Assembly (NCBI GenBank): GCA_025093985.1 | Contig: JACAAK010000014.1 | Coordinates: forward strand, 558,001 to 622,000 | DNA length: 64,000 bases | Direction of reading: 5' to 3' | Source of the DNA: Calvatia gigantea | Taxonomy: Eukaryota; Basidiomycota; Agaricomycetes; Agaricales; Lycoperdaceae | Shown: positions 50,691-61,892 of the stretch, piece after piece | Numbering within the stretch: position 1 is the first letter of the stretch | Layout of the letters: each line of letters opens with the position of its first letter | Notes under the pieces: generated by a model | What the model saw: only the letters and a program-made list of their open reading frames with translations | The model's database searches: none | Told to the model about the DNA's origin: nothing | Position numbers and translations under genes: made by a program

Positions 50691-53600
50691 TCATGACGGA
50701 GGAATGGATATCTTCGCCAACTCCTGTACAACTACCTCAATCCCTAACCTTTCTTCGGGTTCATGCTTCCAACAATCTTCAAAAATCTTCCAAAGAAATT
50801 CCGTCCCTAATGGCACTGGGTCTGGATATTCGGGCCTTGCTTCCCTCATTATGACATTGAGGATTATGCTCGCCTCTTGGTGAATATCATGGAATGGTTG
50901 GAGCCCAGTCCAGATCTACCAGAAAATGATGAGAGTTGCATCCATTGAAGTATCGTAGAAACCCTTACCTCATAGGACGACAGCGCAAAGGCATACACGT
51001 CGGTCGCCTTGTTGGGTCCAATTCCTTGGAGCAGCTCCGGTGATTGATAACGACAGGCACCGGCAGGTTTAGTAGTGAATCCCCGTTGTGTTAGAAGCTT
51101 GGAACGACCAAAGTCACAGAGAAGCGGAGATCCATTATCGTGAATGAGGATATTGGACTGAATGTTTCCAAGCGTGGTCAGCCCCGTCACATAAAACGAT
51201 AGCCTGCGTACAGGTTTGAGGTCTCCATGTATGACACCCTGTTCATGGAGATATCGCAAGCCTTCAGAGACACCTTTGATCTGTTGGAGGGTGTGGATGT
51301 CTACTAATCTCCAGAGAGGAAGGCAGACGGACCACGTACCATAAACAGTCGCGTATCAATCTCTGGATGTAATTTAAGATAGTCAATCACTGTTCCCTTG
51401 TCGCAATAGGGAGTGATGAGAGCGGGACATCCAAATCGCCCGTGATCGTGTGCGAGGCCAAGGAATCCCAAGACATTTGGGTGATGCAATTGTTGCCAGA
51501 CCACGGTTTCTCGAATCAAATACTATGTAGGGTTTCGATTGATTAGTCGACGGTGAGCCTTGAGGAAGAACTTGCCTTTCTGATCCTTTCTACCACATCC
51601 ACATCTTTTGTCATTCGCAGAACTTTGATGGCGACCTTTGTGATGGCGCCGGTTTTCCAGGTGAGTTGGTCCACTGGAACTGATTGTGGTCTGCCACATA
51701 CCTTAATGCTTGTCCCATCGTCAATGAAATATCCAATGAACAGATCAGCAAAGCCGCCATTATGATCAGGATGAATGGTTTCATTTAAACGCCCAACCCG
51801 ACCATCGAGGTTCTGCGGCGTTGAAGAGAAGTACTGAGCGACCTGTTGATAAAATTTACGAAAAAAAAATACTTTGTAAGGGGTATAATCTGTGTCAATT
51901 GAAGTATGTGGGACACTCTCGGGCTGTGCGCTTCCCTCTGTCTCTCCTGTGCTTCGTGCTTGTAGTTGAATTCCTGCATGTGTTTGAATCGTCTCCACTT
52001 GCCCCTGCTCCGCAGGATCTAAGCCAAACGGAACTCGTCCTTTATCGCCGACTTCACAAACCTCTGGCGGGCTCTCTGGACCATCCCCCGCCTGGGTAGC
52101 GGTAGGATCGGACAGCTGTGAGATCTTGGGGTGCACAACGGAAGTTGAATGATGCAGGTGGGCACCGTAACAGATGTAGGGATCAATAGTTTGATGCTCA
52201 CCTGCAGTAAAATTTCCCCCACATGTACATAATCGACTCTGGGATTGAAGCTTTCCCTTTGTGATTCCAGGGCGGGACTGGCCTCAGCTTCCGCCGCCGA
52301 TCGGTCATCTTGAATTCCTAAGTTTTTGATAGAGTCCTGGAGCACTTCGCAGCTAGGCCGATTTTCGGGTACATAATCCCAGCACGTTAGCAGTAAGTTC
52401 CACAGCTGGTCACTGATTTCTTTACAACCGCCACCATCACTTGGGGTTGGACGTAGTGGAATTTCCTTCTTAATCATGGCGAGAATCGCCCCAGTTTGAT
52501 TATACTGGTGGTAAGGCTCCGTTCCTGCCAAAATCTTTGCGATCATTGACAACTGATTGTGTGGTGCCGAGTAGAATGTTCGCACCTCATAGCATAGACA
52601 AGCGAACGACCAGATATCACTAGATTTCGTGGCTCGAGGCTCTCCTTCCCCGATAAGCAGCTCGGGCGCCATCCAACGAGTGGTTCCCCCAGTCGATGTG
52701 ACGGCCATTAATTGCGAAGTTGCTGCGATGGACGACAGCCCAAAGTCTGCTATCAATGCGTGTCCACCATCCGAAACGAGAATGTTTTCCTGCAGAAACA
52801 TCAGGAAGGCCATGATATAAATCACCTAGAACCTACGGCTTTGAGGTCATTATGCACGACCTGCAAACTGTGTAAATACGAGAGTCCATTGAGAATATCA
52901 GGGATCTGATTGGTGCGATATACAGGTCAGAACACAGAACATAATTTCTGTATGTTAGATGTACCCACGAAAACCATCCGAGGATTTTCGGGAAATTTCT
53001 TCATGTAACCGCGAAGACTTCCCTGCTCCATCCACGGCGAAACCAGACACAATCTTGACGAAGCGGCGCCGAGCAGACATACTCCATAAAACGGCAGGAC
53101 GTTTTCATGTCGAAGATGGGCCCATAGTGTCAGCTCAGCTGCGCAGGTCTAAGACAGCCAGGATACCAGTATGTGTTATCCAAGCGAGGAAACTGGCGAG
53201 AAAGACACACACCTTAATGATGCGCTCATTTCCCTGGGGTTTCTGGTGTGCGCGTAAAGCCTTGAGGCATACGGCCCGATTTTTGTATTGTCCCCTGTAT
53301 ACATCAGCAAATCCTCCTGCGCTTACGGGCCTACCACCGAACTCCACCCCCGTGAGCCGATAGGATTTTGGAAAGACCTGGGCAGACTTCACAAGGCTAC
53401 AAAGCAGAGCCAGTACACGTCTTCGGTTACTAGCCCCAAGGATATTGGCGTCATGGGAAACCTGTAGTGATCCATTTGCTTCAGCTTGGCGGTTGTGGTC
53501 GCAACGATTGCGACGTACAGTGTCTAGGTAATCTGCCATTGCCTGGGCATCCTGTCCCGAGAGTTTTGAAATAAGCGTACGCTGATCCGCATCCTTGAGT

Positions 53601-53827
53601 ATTTGCGAAATGAGGATGTGGCAGTGGCTTTGGGGGGTGTGCGGAAAAGCACTTTGATCTAACACTCGGTCGTGACTAGCGGAACGGACTGTAAGGTGGC
53701 AGGCGGAGACCGCAATCCAGATTATGCCATTAATGAGAAAGTCGTTCCGACTCTGCTCGCGGTTGAACACACCATCGTCATCCTTATCCTGGAATCTTGT
53801 TGCGCTCTGGTTGTCACAAAGGGACAT
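50691..53827 (-). CDS. Double-kinase (tandem TKL-type) protein, apparently intact
   Basis: Roughly 800 residues. ATG at 53827-53825 (MSLCDNQSATRF), stop TGA at 50693-50691. The first about 160 residues form a helical region (LISQILKDADQ, NRRRVLALLCSLVKSAQVF) typical before agaricomycete TKL kinases. Kinase 1: glycine loop VSAGGFADVYRG, beta-3 VCLKAL, catalytic loop VHNDLKAEN (HRD reads HND), DFGLSS, WMAPELL, DIWSFACLCYEV. After PRVDYVHVGEILLQ a spliced intron joins an acidic/Pro linker in phase to kinase 2: GGFADLFIG, VAIKVLR, IHGDLK/SNILIHD, LLCDFGRSKLL, YQSPELLQG, ATDVYAFALSSYE and a C-lobe ending VVVQELAKISIPPS. Both domains keep Lys, Asp and DFG, so both could be active. One intron (first base 51575) uses a GC donor. 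Two separate genes remain possible, but no stop separates them. Confidence 0.8.
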
Positions 53828-54339
53828 TGGTATTTATGTCCCGCGATTGTTCGAAGGGGGTGTGTATGGGCTGAGAAGAGAATGAAACCCCCAGCGCGAC
53901 TCACAAGCCAGGCAACGCACGGGTGTTTCCGAACAGTCAAGTTTGCCGCCAAGCTATGTAATCAGATAAGTGCAGTAACATCACGAGATTGGGCCTTCTT
54001 GCGGCGCATATAAGTAAGTATAGAAACCCTCTCTTCTCCCTCTCCACCCTCACCGACTTCTTCCGGTTTCTTTTCCCGGACCGAACATTTCCCTAATTGT
54101 CCAACGCTAAATATTGATTTTTCACCGAAACCAGATAACGGCGGCCCCAACACACCTCAGAACCCACGATGAATGCCTTATATCCCCTGCTGTGATGTAC
54201 AGAACGTTCAGAACATTCAGAACCACTCTATAATGTCACAAACACGTTACATACTCCTCGGGTTGTATAACAACATCGCGCGAAAAGCTTCTACCGTCTG
54301 GCCGCCTTCTTCTTTCGCTCTCTCCAACGCGAACGCTTC

Positions 54340-55051
54340 ACAAAATCCAACTTATAAACTCGGTAGGCACCCCACCTCGCACCTTCCACGCCCGTTCTCA
54401 GCCGCTTTCCGCTCGCAGTCATCGGCTATCCCTACCACGGTGGCAAGAATCAACAATGGACTTGCAACTGGACAGGCAAATCCTGGACCATCTGCTCCAT
54501 CTCATCGAACCAATATTTCGTCGTCGAGAGCGAACCCACAGGCGGTACCCACCCCGTTGTGGTCAATAATCCCTTCGAATGGCATACTCGGCGCGACGAG
54601 GCTAACGAAAACACCGTCCGATGAGTATTATAGAAAGTTCAATATGCAGCTTTTTTCTCTTCGGTCGTCTTGCACCAGCACTAGCCCAGTACGAGTGTTC
54701 GTTTCAATTGTTTTCGCGTTACTTCCATTTCAGCTTTCATTTCGAACTGCCATCCCTGCCCATTTTTGATGGGTGTTGTCAAGAAATAATGCACTAACCC
54801 ACTCTTTTTTTTCTCTTTCGCCTCTGTTTTGGAGGGTGCGTAGGATTCCCGTGCCCTTCAGGCACTGCAACCTCGACTTATTCAATCGGGGCGACGCAAC
54901 CCCTGGAACGCCCGCTCAGTTCTGGTGGAATCTTGGGGGCAGTTCTTCGTCAAACTTGGAAAATTGAGCGTCGTACGTTATCTGCGGTCTCCCCTTCCCT
55001 TGCTTCTTGTTCATGTTATGAAAAACAACCACGTGTTTGTTTTGTCGCCTG
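54340..55051 (+). pseudogene. Ricin-B-like lectin, copy 3, broken
   Basis: Exon 1 with its start codon is almost gone. Exon 2 (54419-54620) stays recognisable and keeps NQQW. The donor after exon 2 is ATGAGT instead of GTGAGC. Exon 3 (from about 54,844) has small insertions and deletions, and the final acceptor CAG has become TCG. Its lesions differ from those of copy 2, so the two copies died separately or kept decaying. Confidence 0.75.
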
Positions 55052-55619
55052 AACGTCCTTCGTATTAGTTCTTCGGTTGCTTTATTTCGGCGCCATTTGA
55101 TACCCTATCCTCTTCCTCTGTCTCTTTATCTGTCTTCATGTGTGAAGTTTCTTTCCCTGTGACATTTGGCTCTGGCTCTGACTCTGATATTCTTCGGAAT
55201 GTACTCGCGTCTGTCAAAAAACTGTGCTTGTTCCACCATGACGATGCTGTTTTCACTATTGCTTGAATATATCGTGCGTTTACATTATGAACTTCGGGTT
55301 CGACGTGAATTATTTGTGGTACATCAGCAGCCGGTTATGAAAGGCAGCCGTGAGTGACACTCTTCATAGAACCATTTTGAACTCGTCCTCATACCCAGCT
55401 GGCACATTGAAGTGCTCTCTTACTCCGGGTGCGCTCCTGCCATTTCCTTCTGTGTAGTTTCCTCGCTTGGGCGTCATGGAGCGCACTGTCAGAAAGAGAC
55501 CCTCTGAGCCCGGCTCCATATTGTTTCTGCTAACGCTTGAATAAACTGAGGTTATAGAGTTCTTGAAAAGGAGGAAACGGCAGCAGACTTAATTACTGTA
55601 CAAAGTCAAAGAATAACAG

Positions 55620-58600
55620 TCACAGCGTAGGAAGGGATATCTTCGCCAACTCCTGCACAACTACCTCGATCTCTGGCCTTTCTTTGGGCTCACTCTTCCA
55701 ACAATCTTCAAAAATCTTCCAAAGAAATTTCGTCCCTAATGGCTCCGGGTCTGGATATTTGGGTCTCGCACCCCTCATTATGACATTGAGGATTATGCTC
55801 GCCTCTTGGTGAATATCATGGAATGGTTGAAGCCCAGTCCAGATCTGCGAGAGAATGATGGGGTGGCATTCATTAAGGCATCATGGAAAGCCGTACCTCG
55901 TAGGACGACAGTGCAAAGGCATATATGTCAGTGGCTTTGTTTGGCCCGATTCCTTGGAGTAGTTCCGAGGCTTGATAACGACAGGCACTGGCAGCTTTGG
56001 TAGTAAATCCCCGTTGTGCTAGAATCTTAGAACGACCAAAGTCGCAAAGAAGCGGATATCCATCATCGTGAATGAGGATATTGGACTGAATGTTTCCGAG
56101 CATGGTCCGCCCCGCCACCATAGGACAATAACCCGCGCACCGGTTTGAGGTCACCATATATGACACCCTGTTCATGGAGATATCGCAAGCCTTCAGAGAC
56201 ACCTTTGATCTGTGAGCGTGCACGTCAGTTTGTTTCTAGAAAGGAAGGCGGACGGACCACATACGATAAACAATCGTATACCAGTCTCTGGGTGTAATTT
56301 AAGATAGACATTAACTGTTCCCCCATCGCAATAGGGAGTGATGAGAGCGGGACATCCGTATTGTCCGTGATCGTCGGCTAGGCCAAGGAATCTCAAAACA
56401 TTTGGGTGGTGCAATTGTTACCAGACCACAGTTTCTCGAATCAAATACTATGCAGAGGCTCGACCGAATAATCTGTACGATCCTGAAGGGAAAGCTTACC
56501 CTTCTGACCTTTTCAACCACGTCCTTATCAGGCATCATTCGCAGAACTTTGATAGCGACCTTTGTGATGGCACCGATTTTCCAGGTGAGTTGGTCCACTG
56601 GAACTGATTGCAGTCTGCCACATACCTTGACGCTTGTCTTACTATCGTCGATGAAATATCCAACGAACACATCGGCGGAGCTGCCGATATGATCAGGATG
56701 AGTGGCTTTGTTTAAGCGCCCAACCCGACCATCGAGGTTCTGGGGTGTTGATAAGTACTGAGAGATCCGCGGATGAAAATAACGAAGGAATTACCTTGTA
56801 CAGGGCGTAATCTATGCCAATTGGAGCACGTGGAACACTCTCAGGCAGCGCGCTTTCCCCTGCCTCTCCTGTGTTTCGTGCTTCTTGTGGTTGAGTTCCT
56901 GCCCGTATTTGAGCCGTCTCCACCGGCGCCTGCTCTGCAGGGTCTACACCGAACGGGGATCGTCCTTTATCATCGGCTTCACGAGTCTCCGGCGAGCTCT
57001 CGGGACCATTTCCCTCCTGAGTAGCATCAGAATGGGACAGGTGTGAAATCTCAAGATACGCAGGGGTGTGGGTGGGTTGAACGATGCAGGTAAGCTTCAT
57101 TGCAGATGGAGGGACTAATGATTTGGTACCTACCCGCAGCAAAATCTTCTCTACATAGACATAATCGACTTTGGCGCTGGTGCTTTCCCTTCGTCTTTCG
57201 AAGGTGGGACCGACCTCGACTTCCGCCCTTGGCGATCGATCTTCCTGAATCCCTAAGTCTTTGAGAGAGCTTTGGAGCTTTTCGCAGCTAGGCCGATCTT
57301 CCGGTGTATAATCCCAGCATGTCACCAGCAAATTCCACAGTCGGTCATTGATTTCCTTACAACCACTACCATCACCTGGTGTCGGACGAAGTGGAATTTC
57401 CTCTTTCATCATGGCGAGAATCACCCCAGTATGGTTATACTGGTGGTAAGGCGCCCTGCTTGTCAAAATCTTTGGGATCATTAGCAACTGATCACGCGGT
57501 GCTGGGTAGAATGTTCGCACCTCATAGCATAGACAGGCGAACGACCAGATATCACAAGATTTCGTGGCTCGAGGCTCCTCCGTTACAGTAACCAGCTCGG
57601 GAGCCCTCCAGTGAGTGGTTCCCCCAATCGATGTGACCGATTTTAGTTGCGAAGTTGCTGCAATGGACGACAAGCCAAAGTCTGTTATTAATGCACGTCC
57701 TCCATCCGAAACGAGAATATTTTCCTGTGGAAACATCAGGAAGGCCATGACATAAATCACCTAGAAGCTACCGCTTTGAGGTCATTATGCACAACCTGCA
57801 AACTGTGCAAGTACGAGAGTCCGTTGAGAATATCAGGGATCTGATTAGTGCAATATATAGGCCAGAAGGTAACCTCAATGCGTTAGCTATACTCACAAAA
57901 CCCATCCTAGGTTCGTCAGGAAAGTCCTTCATGTAATCACGGAGATTTCCTTGCTTCATCCATGGCGAAACCAGACACAATCTTGACGGTGCGATGTTGA
58001 GTGGACATACTCCGTAAAATGGCAGGACGTTTTCGTGTCGGAGGTGGGCCCATAGTGTCAGCTCAGGTGCGCACGTCTAAAACGGTCAGGATACAATGAT
58101 ATCATCTACGTGAGGAATCCTGAGGAGGGACGCACCCTAATGATGCGCTCGTTTTCCTGAGGTTTCTGGAACACACGAAACGCTTTGAGACATACGGTAT
58201 GATTTTTGTACTGTCCCTTGTATACATCAGCAAATCCTCCTGCGCTTACAGGCTCACCACCGCATTCCACCCCCATGAGCCGATAGGATTTTGGAAAGAC
58301 CTGGGCAGACTTCACAAGGCTACAAAGCAGAGCCAGTACACGTCTTCGGTTACTAGCCCCAAGGATATTGGCGTCATGGGAAACCTGTAGTGATCCACTT
58401 GCTTCAGCTTGGCGGTTGTGGTCGCAACGATTGCGACGTACAGTGTCTAGGTAATCTGCCATTGTCTGGGCATCCTGTTCCGAGAGTCCAGAAATAAGCG
58501 CACACTGATCTGCATCTCTGAGTATTTGAGAAATGAGGATGTGACAGCGGCTTTGGGGTGTGTGCGGAGGGGCATCTTGGCCTGACACTTGGCCGTGACT

Positions 58601-58749
58601 GGCGGAATGGACTGCAAGATCGTGGGCGGAGACCGTAGTCCAGATTATGCCACTGATGAGAAAGTCATTCCGACCCGCTCGAAATTGAACATACCATCGC
58701 TGTCCTTATCCCGAAATTGTGATGCGCTCCGATCGTCATGGGGGGGCAT
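55620..58749 (-). pseudogene. Double-kinase gene, unit 3, with early frame break
   Basis: Homologue of the unit 2 gene. The ATG is at 58749-58747 and the stop TGA at 55622-55620. One base is missing at about 58,675 in the N-terminal region, so the original reading frame ends early. A later in-frame ATG at 58588 could still give a product lacking about 50 residues. Kinase 1 keeps VSAGGFADVYKG, VCLKAF and DFGLSS. The intron after the EKILLR segment is open in frame (ORF through 57,760-56,693), unlike unit 2. Kinase 2 keeps VAIKVLR and LLCDFGRSKIL, but its loop reads IGSSADVFVG instead of GGFADLFIG, which weakens the glycine loop. Borderline between gene and pseudogene. Confidence 0.65.
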
Positions 58750-59139
58750 TGGTACTATTCAATGTCCCGCAATTGTTCGCGGAGGGTGTATATAGGGTTG
58801 GGTAGAGAATGAAACCCCCAACACGACTCGCAGGCATGCAACGTACGGGTGTTTCCGAAAGGTCAAGCCAACCAAATTAGCTAGGTATTAAGCGCTAAAC
58901 TTTGGGTGTAGCAAAATTTGTTCCCCATCACCAATTAGTTATTAAAGCACACACGATCGGGGCTTCTTTGCTGCGAGTGTAAATGTAGAATCCCCATGTA
59001 TGTACTTACCCTCACATCATTTTCAACCGGTATGCTGAAACCCCCTCTTGCTCCAGCTTTGCACCCCGCCTACTCCTTCCAGTCTCTTTGGCCGTACTGA
59101 CATTTCTTTAACTGCCCACTACCGAATATTAAATTTTCA

Positions 59140-59624
59140 CCGAAAATGATATGGCAGAACTATTTCGGCTTTGGTGTGTAGCTAGAAATACGCGTTCCTT
59201 GAGTACTTGAAGAAGAAAAGATACCGACCACCGAGGCACTACCGCCGAACGGCTAATAAAACGGGGAGGGTATCTTGGTAAGTGCTTGAATCTCAACCCC
59301 TAAGGCCCGCTCTTCGTAAGTTCTTCGGCTACCAAAGTCAAGGAACTGCCTGATGGACCTGTCATGGTTCTAGGTCTTCACCTCCCCTTGATCGGTCATA
59401 CATTCATGCTTAGAACAGGTAGTAATAGATCAGAGCGACAATGCATTCCTGTGAGTCGCTCCAACTCAGGGCCAAATTCTAAACTACCTTGCTCACCAAG
59501 CCAGCTATAGCGGTGTCAAAAACGTTGTGTCGTGCACCCCCAACTAGGTAACTACGTAGTTGCATCCGTCTCGCAGAAGGCAACCAACAATCAAATTGAG
59601 GAAACACGAGGTGAAAATTAGCAT
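59140..59624. other. Spacer between the array and the distal kinases
   Basis: Homology to the repeated unit ends at about 59,140. No gene was seen here. Confidence 0.5.
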
Positions 59625-61160
59625 TCACCCCGTCAACTGAGGAGAATTATCAACCTTGTCTACTTTTAAGTTTAAACGCCCGTTCGTGAATCTACTGAAG
59701 TTACCACCCCGATCTGTAGTCGTCGTCCCACTCCGAAAGCGACCTCGACTTCCCTTTTCCGCTGGGGTCATGTAAACCGGCCATCGTTGCACCACTTCTT
59801 CCATGGTCAGCCTTCCATCGGAATCCGAGCTCCAGCAATCTTCAAAGAGCCGCCAAAGAGGCCCTGTTCCTGGCGGTTCGGGGTCTGCATATTTGGGCGT
59901 TGTTCCCTTCCTGTCATTGCTATAGAGTAAGTCGAGATCCCGAATTACATCATCGAATGGTCGCATTCTAGTCCGGATCCATAAGTTGCTTGGTGAAATA
60001 TCAGGTAATGGGGCCATATCATCTTCGGGGTGGTATGGGGAGGAGTTAAGATGTTCAACAGACGTAGGTTGACGAGCTCTTTAAACATTTGAAAACGGTG
60101 TTGAGTTGTCTGAAACCGAACCAAGTGCCTGACATATCATAAATCAAATGCAGGCGAACCATCTCAACGAGTTCATCAAACCCATTCGTAGGTCCTGATG
60201 TGGCTAACATACCTCATAGGATGTAAGCGCAAGGGCACAGACGTCGCTGGCCTTGTTCGGATGAATACCATCTTCAATTACAAGTTCTACAGCCTGGCAA
60301 CGACGTTCTTCCCGTGGTTTAAAATAAATTTCTCTTCAGCTATCACGAGAACCTCATGATAACCGAAACCACTGATAACGGGATGTCCGTCGTTGTGAAT
60401 GAAAATCCGGGACTAAATCAATCAAGAAGTCGTCAGGCCCAGTGTGATGAGCTAAATGATCCGTGCACTGGTTCAAAGTCTCCATGTATGATTTGCATTC
60501 CGTGGAGGTATTGCAGACCCTCATTGAGACACCTTTTATCCGCGCAAAAAATGTTAACTCCTTCCAGAAATGGCCGGGGACAAACGTACCATGAACAATC
60601 TGGGAATCACCTCAGTGCGTCTACAGTACTGAGTTAGGGTCACATTGGAGCAGTAGGGATAGACGATAGCAGAGCAACCTAAACCCTCAGAACCGAACGA
60701 TAGGCCAAGAAACTCGAGAATATTGGTGTGCTGCACTTGCCGCCAAGCCGGGGCTTTTTGAATCGAATGCTACAAGATTCATTTGATTAAGTGGGGTAGC
60801 CGGGAATCACTGGTACGAACCTCTTTGACATCGTTCTTTTGATTCCCTTACAGAACTTTGATGAAGACCTTCAATTAATCCTGTGGAAATTCAAGAGTGT
60901 GCGTATTGTGGGAGATCGGTCTTTGGGTAATGCCCCTCTGGCCCATCTTTGCCTGCCTTGCCTTCTTAATTCATGTAGTTCAAGCCTGGCTTGAACTTGG
61001 GCCATTTCGACCTCAAATGAATCCTGCCGTTCCGATGACATTGTTGCGATATAACCAGCCACATCACCTGAGTGGTCCTGATAAAGTGAAAGGGTGTTGC
61101 AGGGCACGACACACGTACGAGATCCCAGTGTGAAAGGTATGTGATCACCTAGGACTCCGT
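59625..61160 (-). pseudogene. Degenerate kinase-domain gene (distal copy A)
   Basis: It matches the second half of the distal copy B gene. It starts with a charged helical stretch (SERQDSFEVEMAQVQARLEL, about 61,040), then jumps to the beta-4 region (LEFLGLSFGSEGLGCSAIVY). The piece with the glycine loop and beta-3 seems deleted. The catalytic loop reads IHGDFEP (Lys to Glu) and the DFG position is SGFG. The C-lobe (IEDGIHPNKASDVCALALTS, then GPLWRLFEDCWSSDSDGRLT) and an RGRF tail end at 59625. Even if expressed it should be a pseudokinase. Exon borders upstream of about 60,780 are uncertain. Confidence 0.6.
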
Positions 61161-61236
61161 CGGAGTTTGCCCGTGCTGTGGTAAGAGCCAAGCGCAAGCT
61201 AGAACCCAATATATACAGAGACTAGTCACGACATAC

Positions 61237-61830
61237 CAACAGTGGGAATCTGACGCGATGCTTCATTCTGTGCCTCAGTTATGGTCGGGCGAGGGAAGGG
61301 CGGCTGCTTTGACGATCCAGCGCCACCAGACTCTAAACTGCATCTGATCAAACCCTGGGAAGCAAGGGAATTCTTGATTTTCTCCCTCAACTGTGACAGG
61401 TTCCGGTTTTCCCGTCTGGGTACGAAGCAATGTATGGGGGGGGGGGGCAGAGGCAGCGTGGCCATCAGGTCCGCGGGTCAACGTCGAGGAAGAGAGAAGT
61501 TACTCACCCTCAACCAATCTCGGCGCTTGGGATCAAAGCCCAAGCACTCAATACGGAGACGAACACAAGTCGCACAGTGGCCTTTATCATTGTACTGCTC
61601 GTAGCATTTCTGATGAATTGCACCAGCAAGATGCGGAATAGGGGACGCGGTGAACGCGGTGAAGGGGATTAGCATCTGTCACAGAGCTAACATGATAATA
61701 CGGACCTTTTGACGAATCCTGCAGGTGTAGCACGCTGACTTGATACGGACGACGTCCTTTGCATCTGGGGATCTCGCTTGGTCGAGGACGGCGTTTCAGC
61801 GGATGACGGAGTTTTTGGAGCTGGGGGCAT
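61237..61830 (-). CDS. Zn(II)2Cys6 zinc-cluster fragment
   Basis: Two exons joined by an intron encode a full binuclear cluster: CYTCRIRQKKC then CATCVRLRIEC, i.e. C-x2-C-x6-C ... C-x2-C-x6-C, followed by LGFDPKRRDWLR. A further exon reads LREKIKNSLASQGLI and a Pro/Ser stretch ending RQIPTV at about 61,237 before a GT donor. Such clusters bind DNA in fungal transcription factors. A likely start (MPPAPKTPSS, ATG 61830-61828) is in another frame from the cluster, so either an upstream exon is missing or the gene is damaged. No fungal-specific TF domain follows; the next exons belong to the degenerate kinase. It is either a fragment or the N-terminus of a chimera. Confidence 0.55.
61436..61447. 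repeat. G12 homopolymer
   Basis: Twelve consecutive G on the plus strand, inside the intron after the zinc-cluster exon. This is an indel-prone spot for any assembly. Confidence 0.9.
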
Positions 61831-61892
61831 TGCAGCATGATCATTACAGGATTAGTATGTGAAGGGTAAGTCGTAACATTCTCGTGACTTCG

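Larger units (their letters stand above)
48154..54124. repeat. Tandem unit 2, carrying the foldback insertion
   Basis: 5,971 bp; without the 1,111-bp insert and its 3-bp duplication it is 4,857 bp, close to units 1 and 3. It holds lectin pseudogene 2 and the intact double-kinase gene. Confidence 0.8.
54125..59139. repeat. Tandem unit 3
   Basis: 5,015 bp, ending where the shared TTTTCACCGAAA block recurs at about 59,130-59,145. It holds lectin pseudogene 3 and kinase gene 3, plus about 165 bp (about 55,382-55,550) absent from units 1 and 2. Confidence 0.8.
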
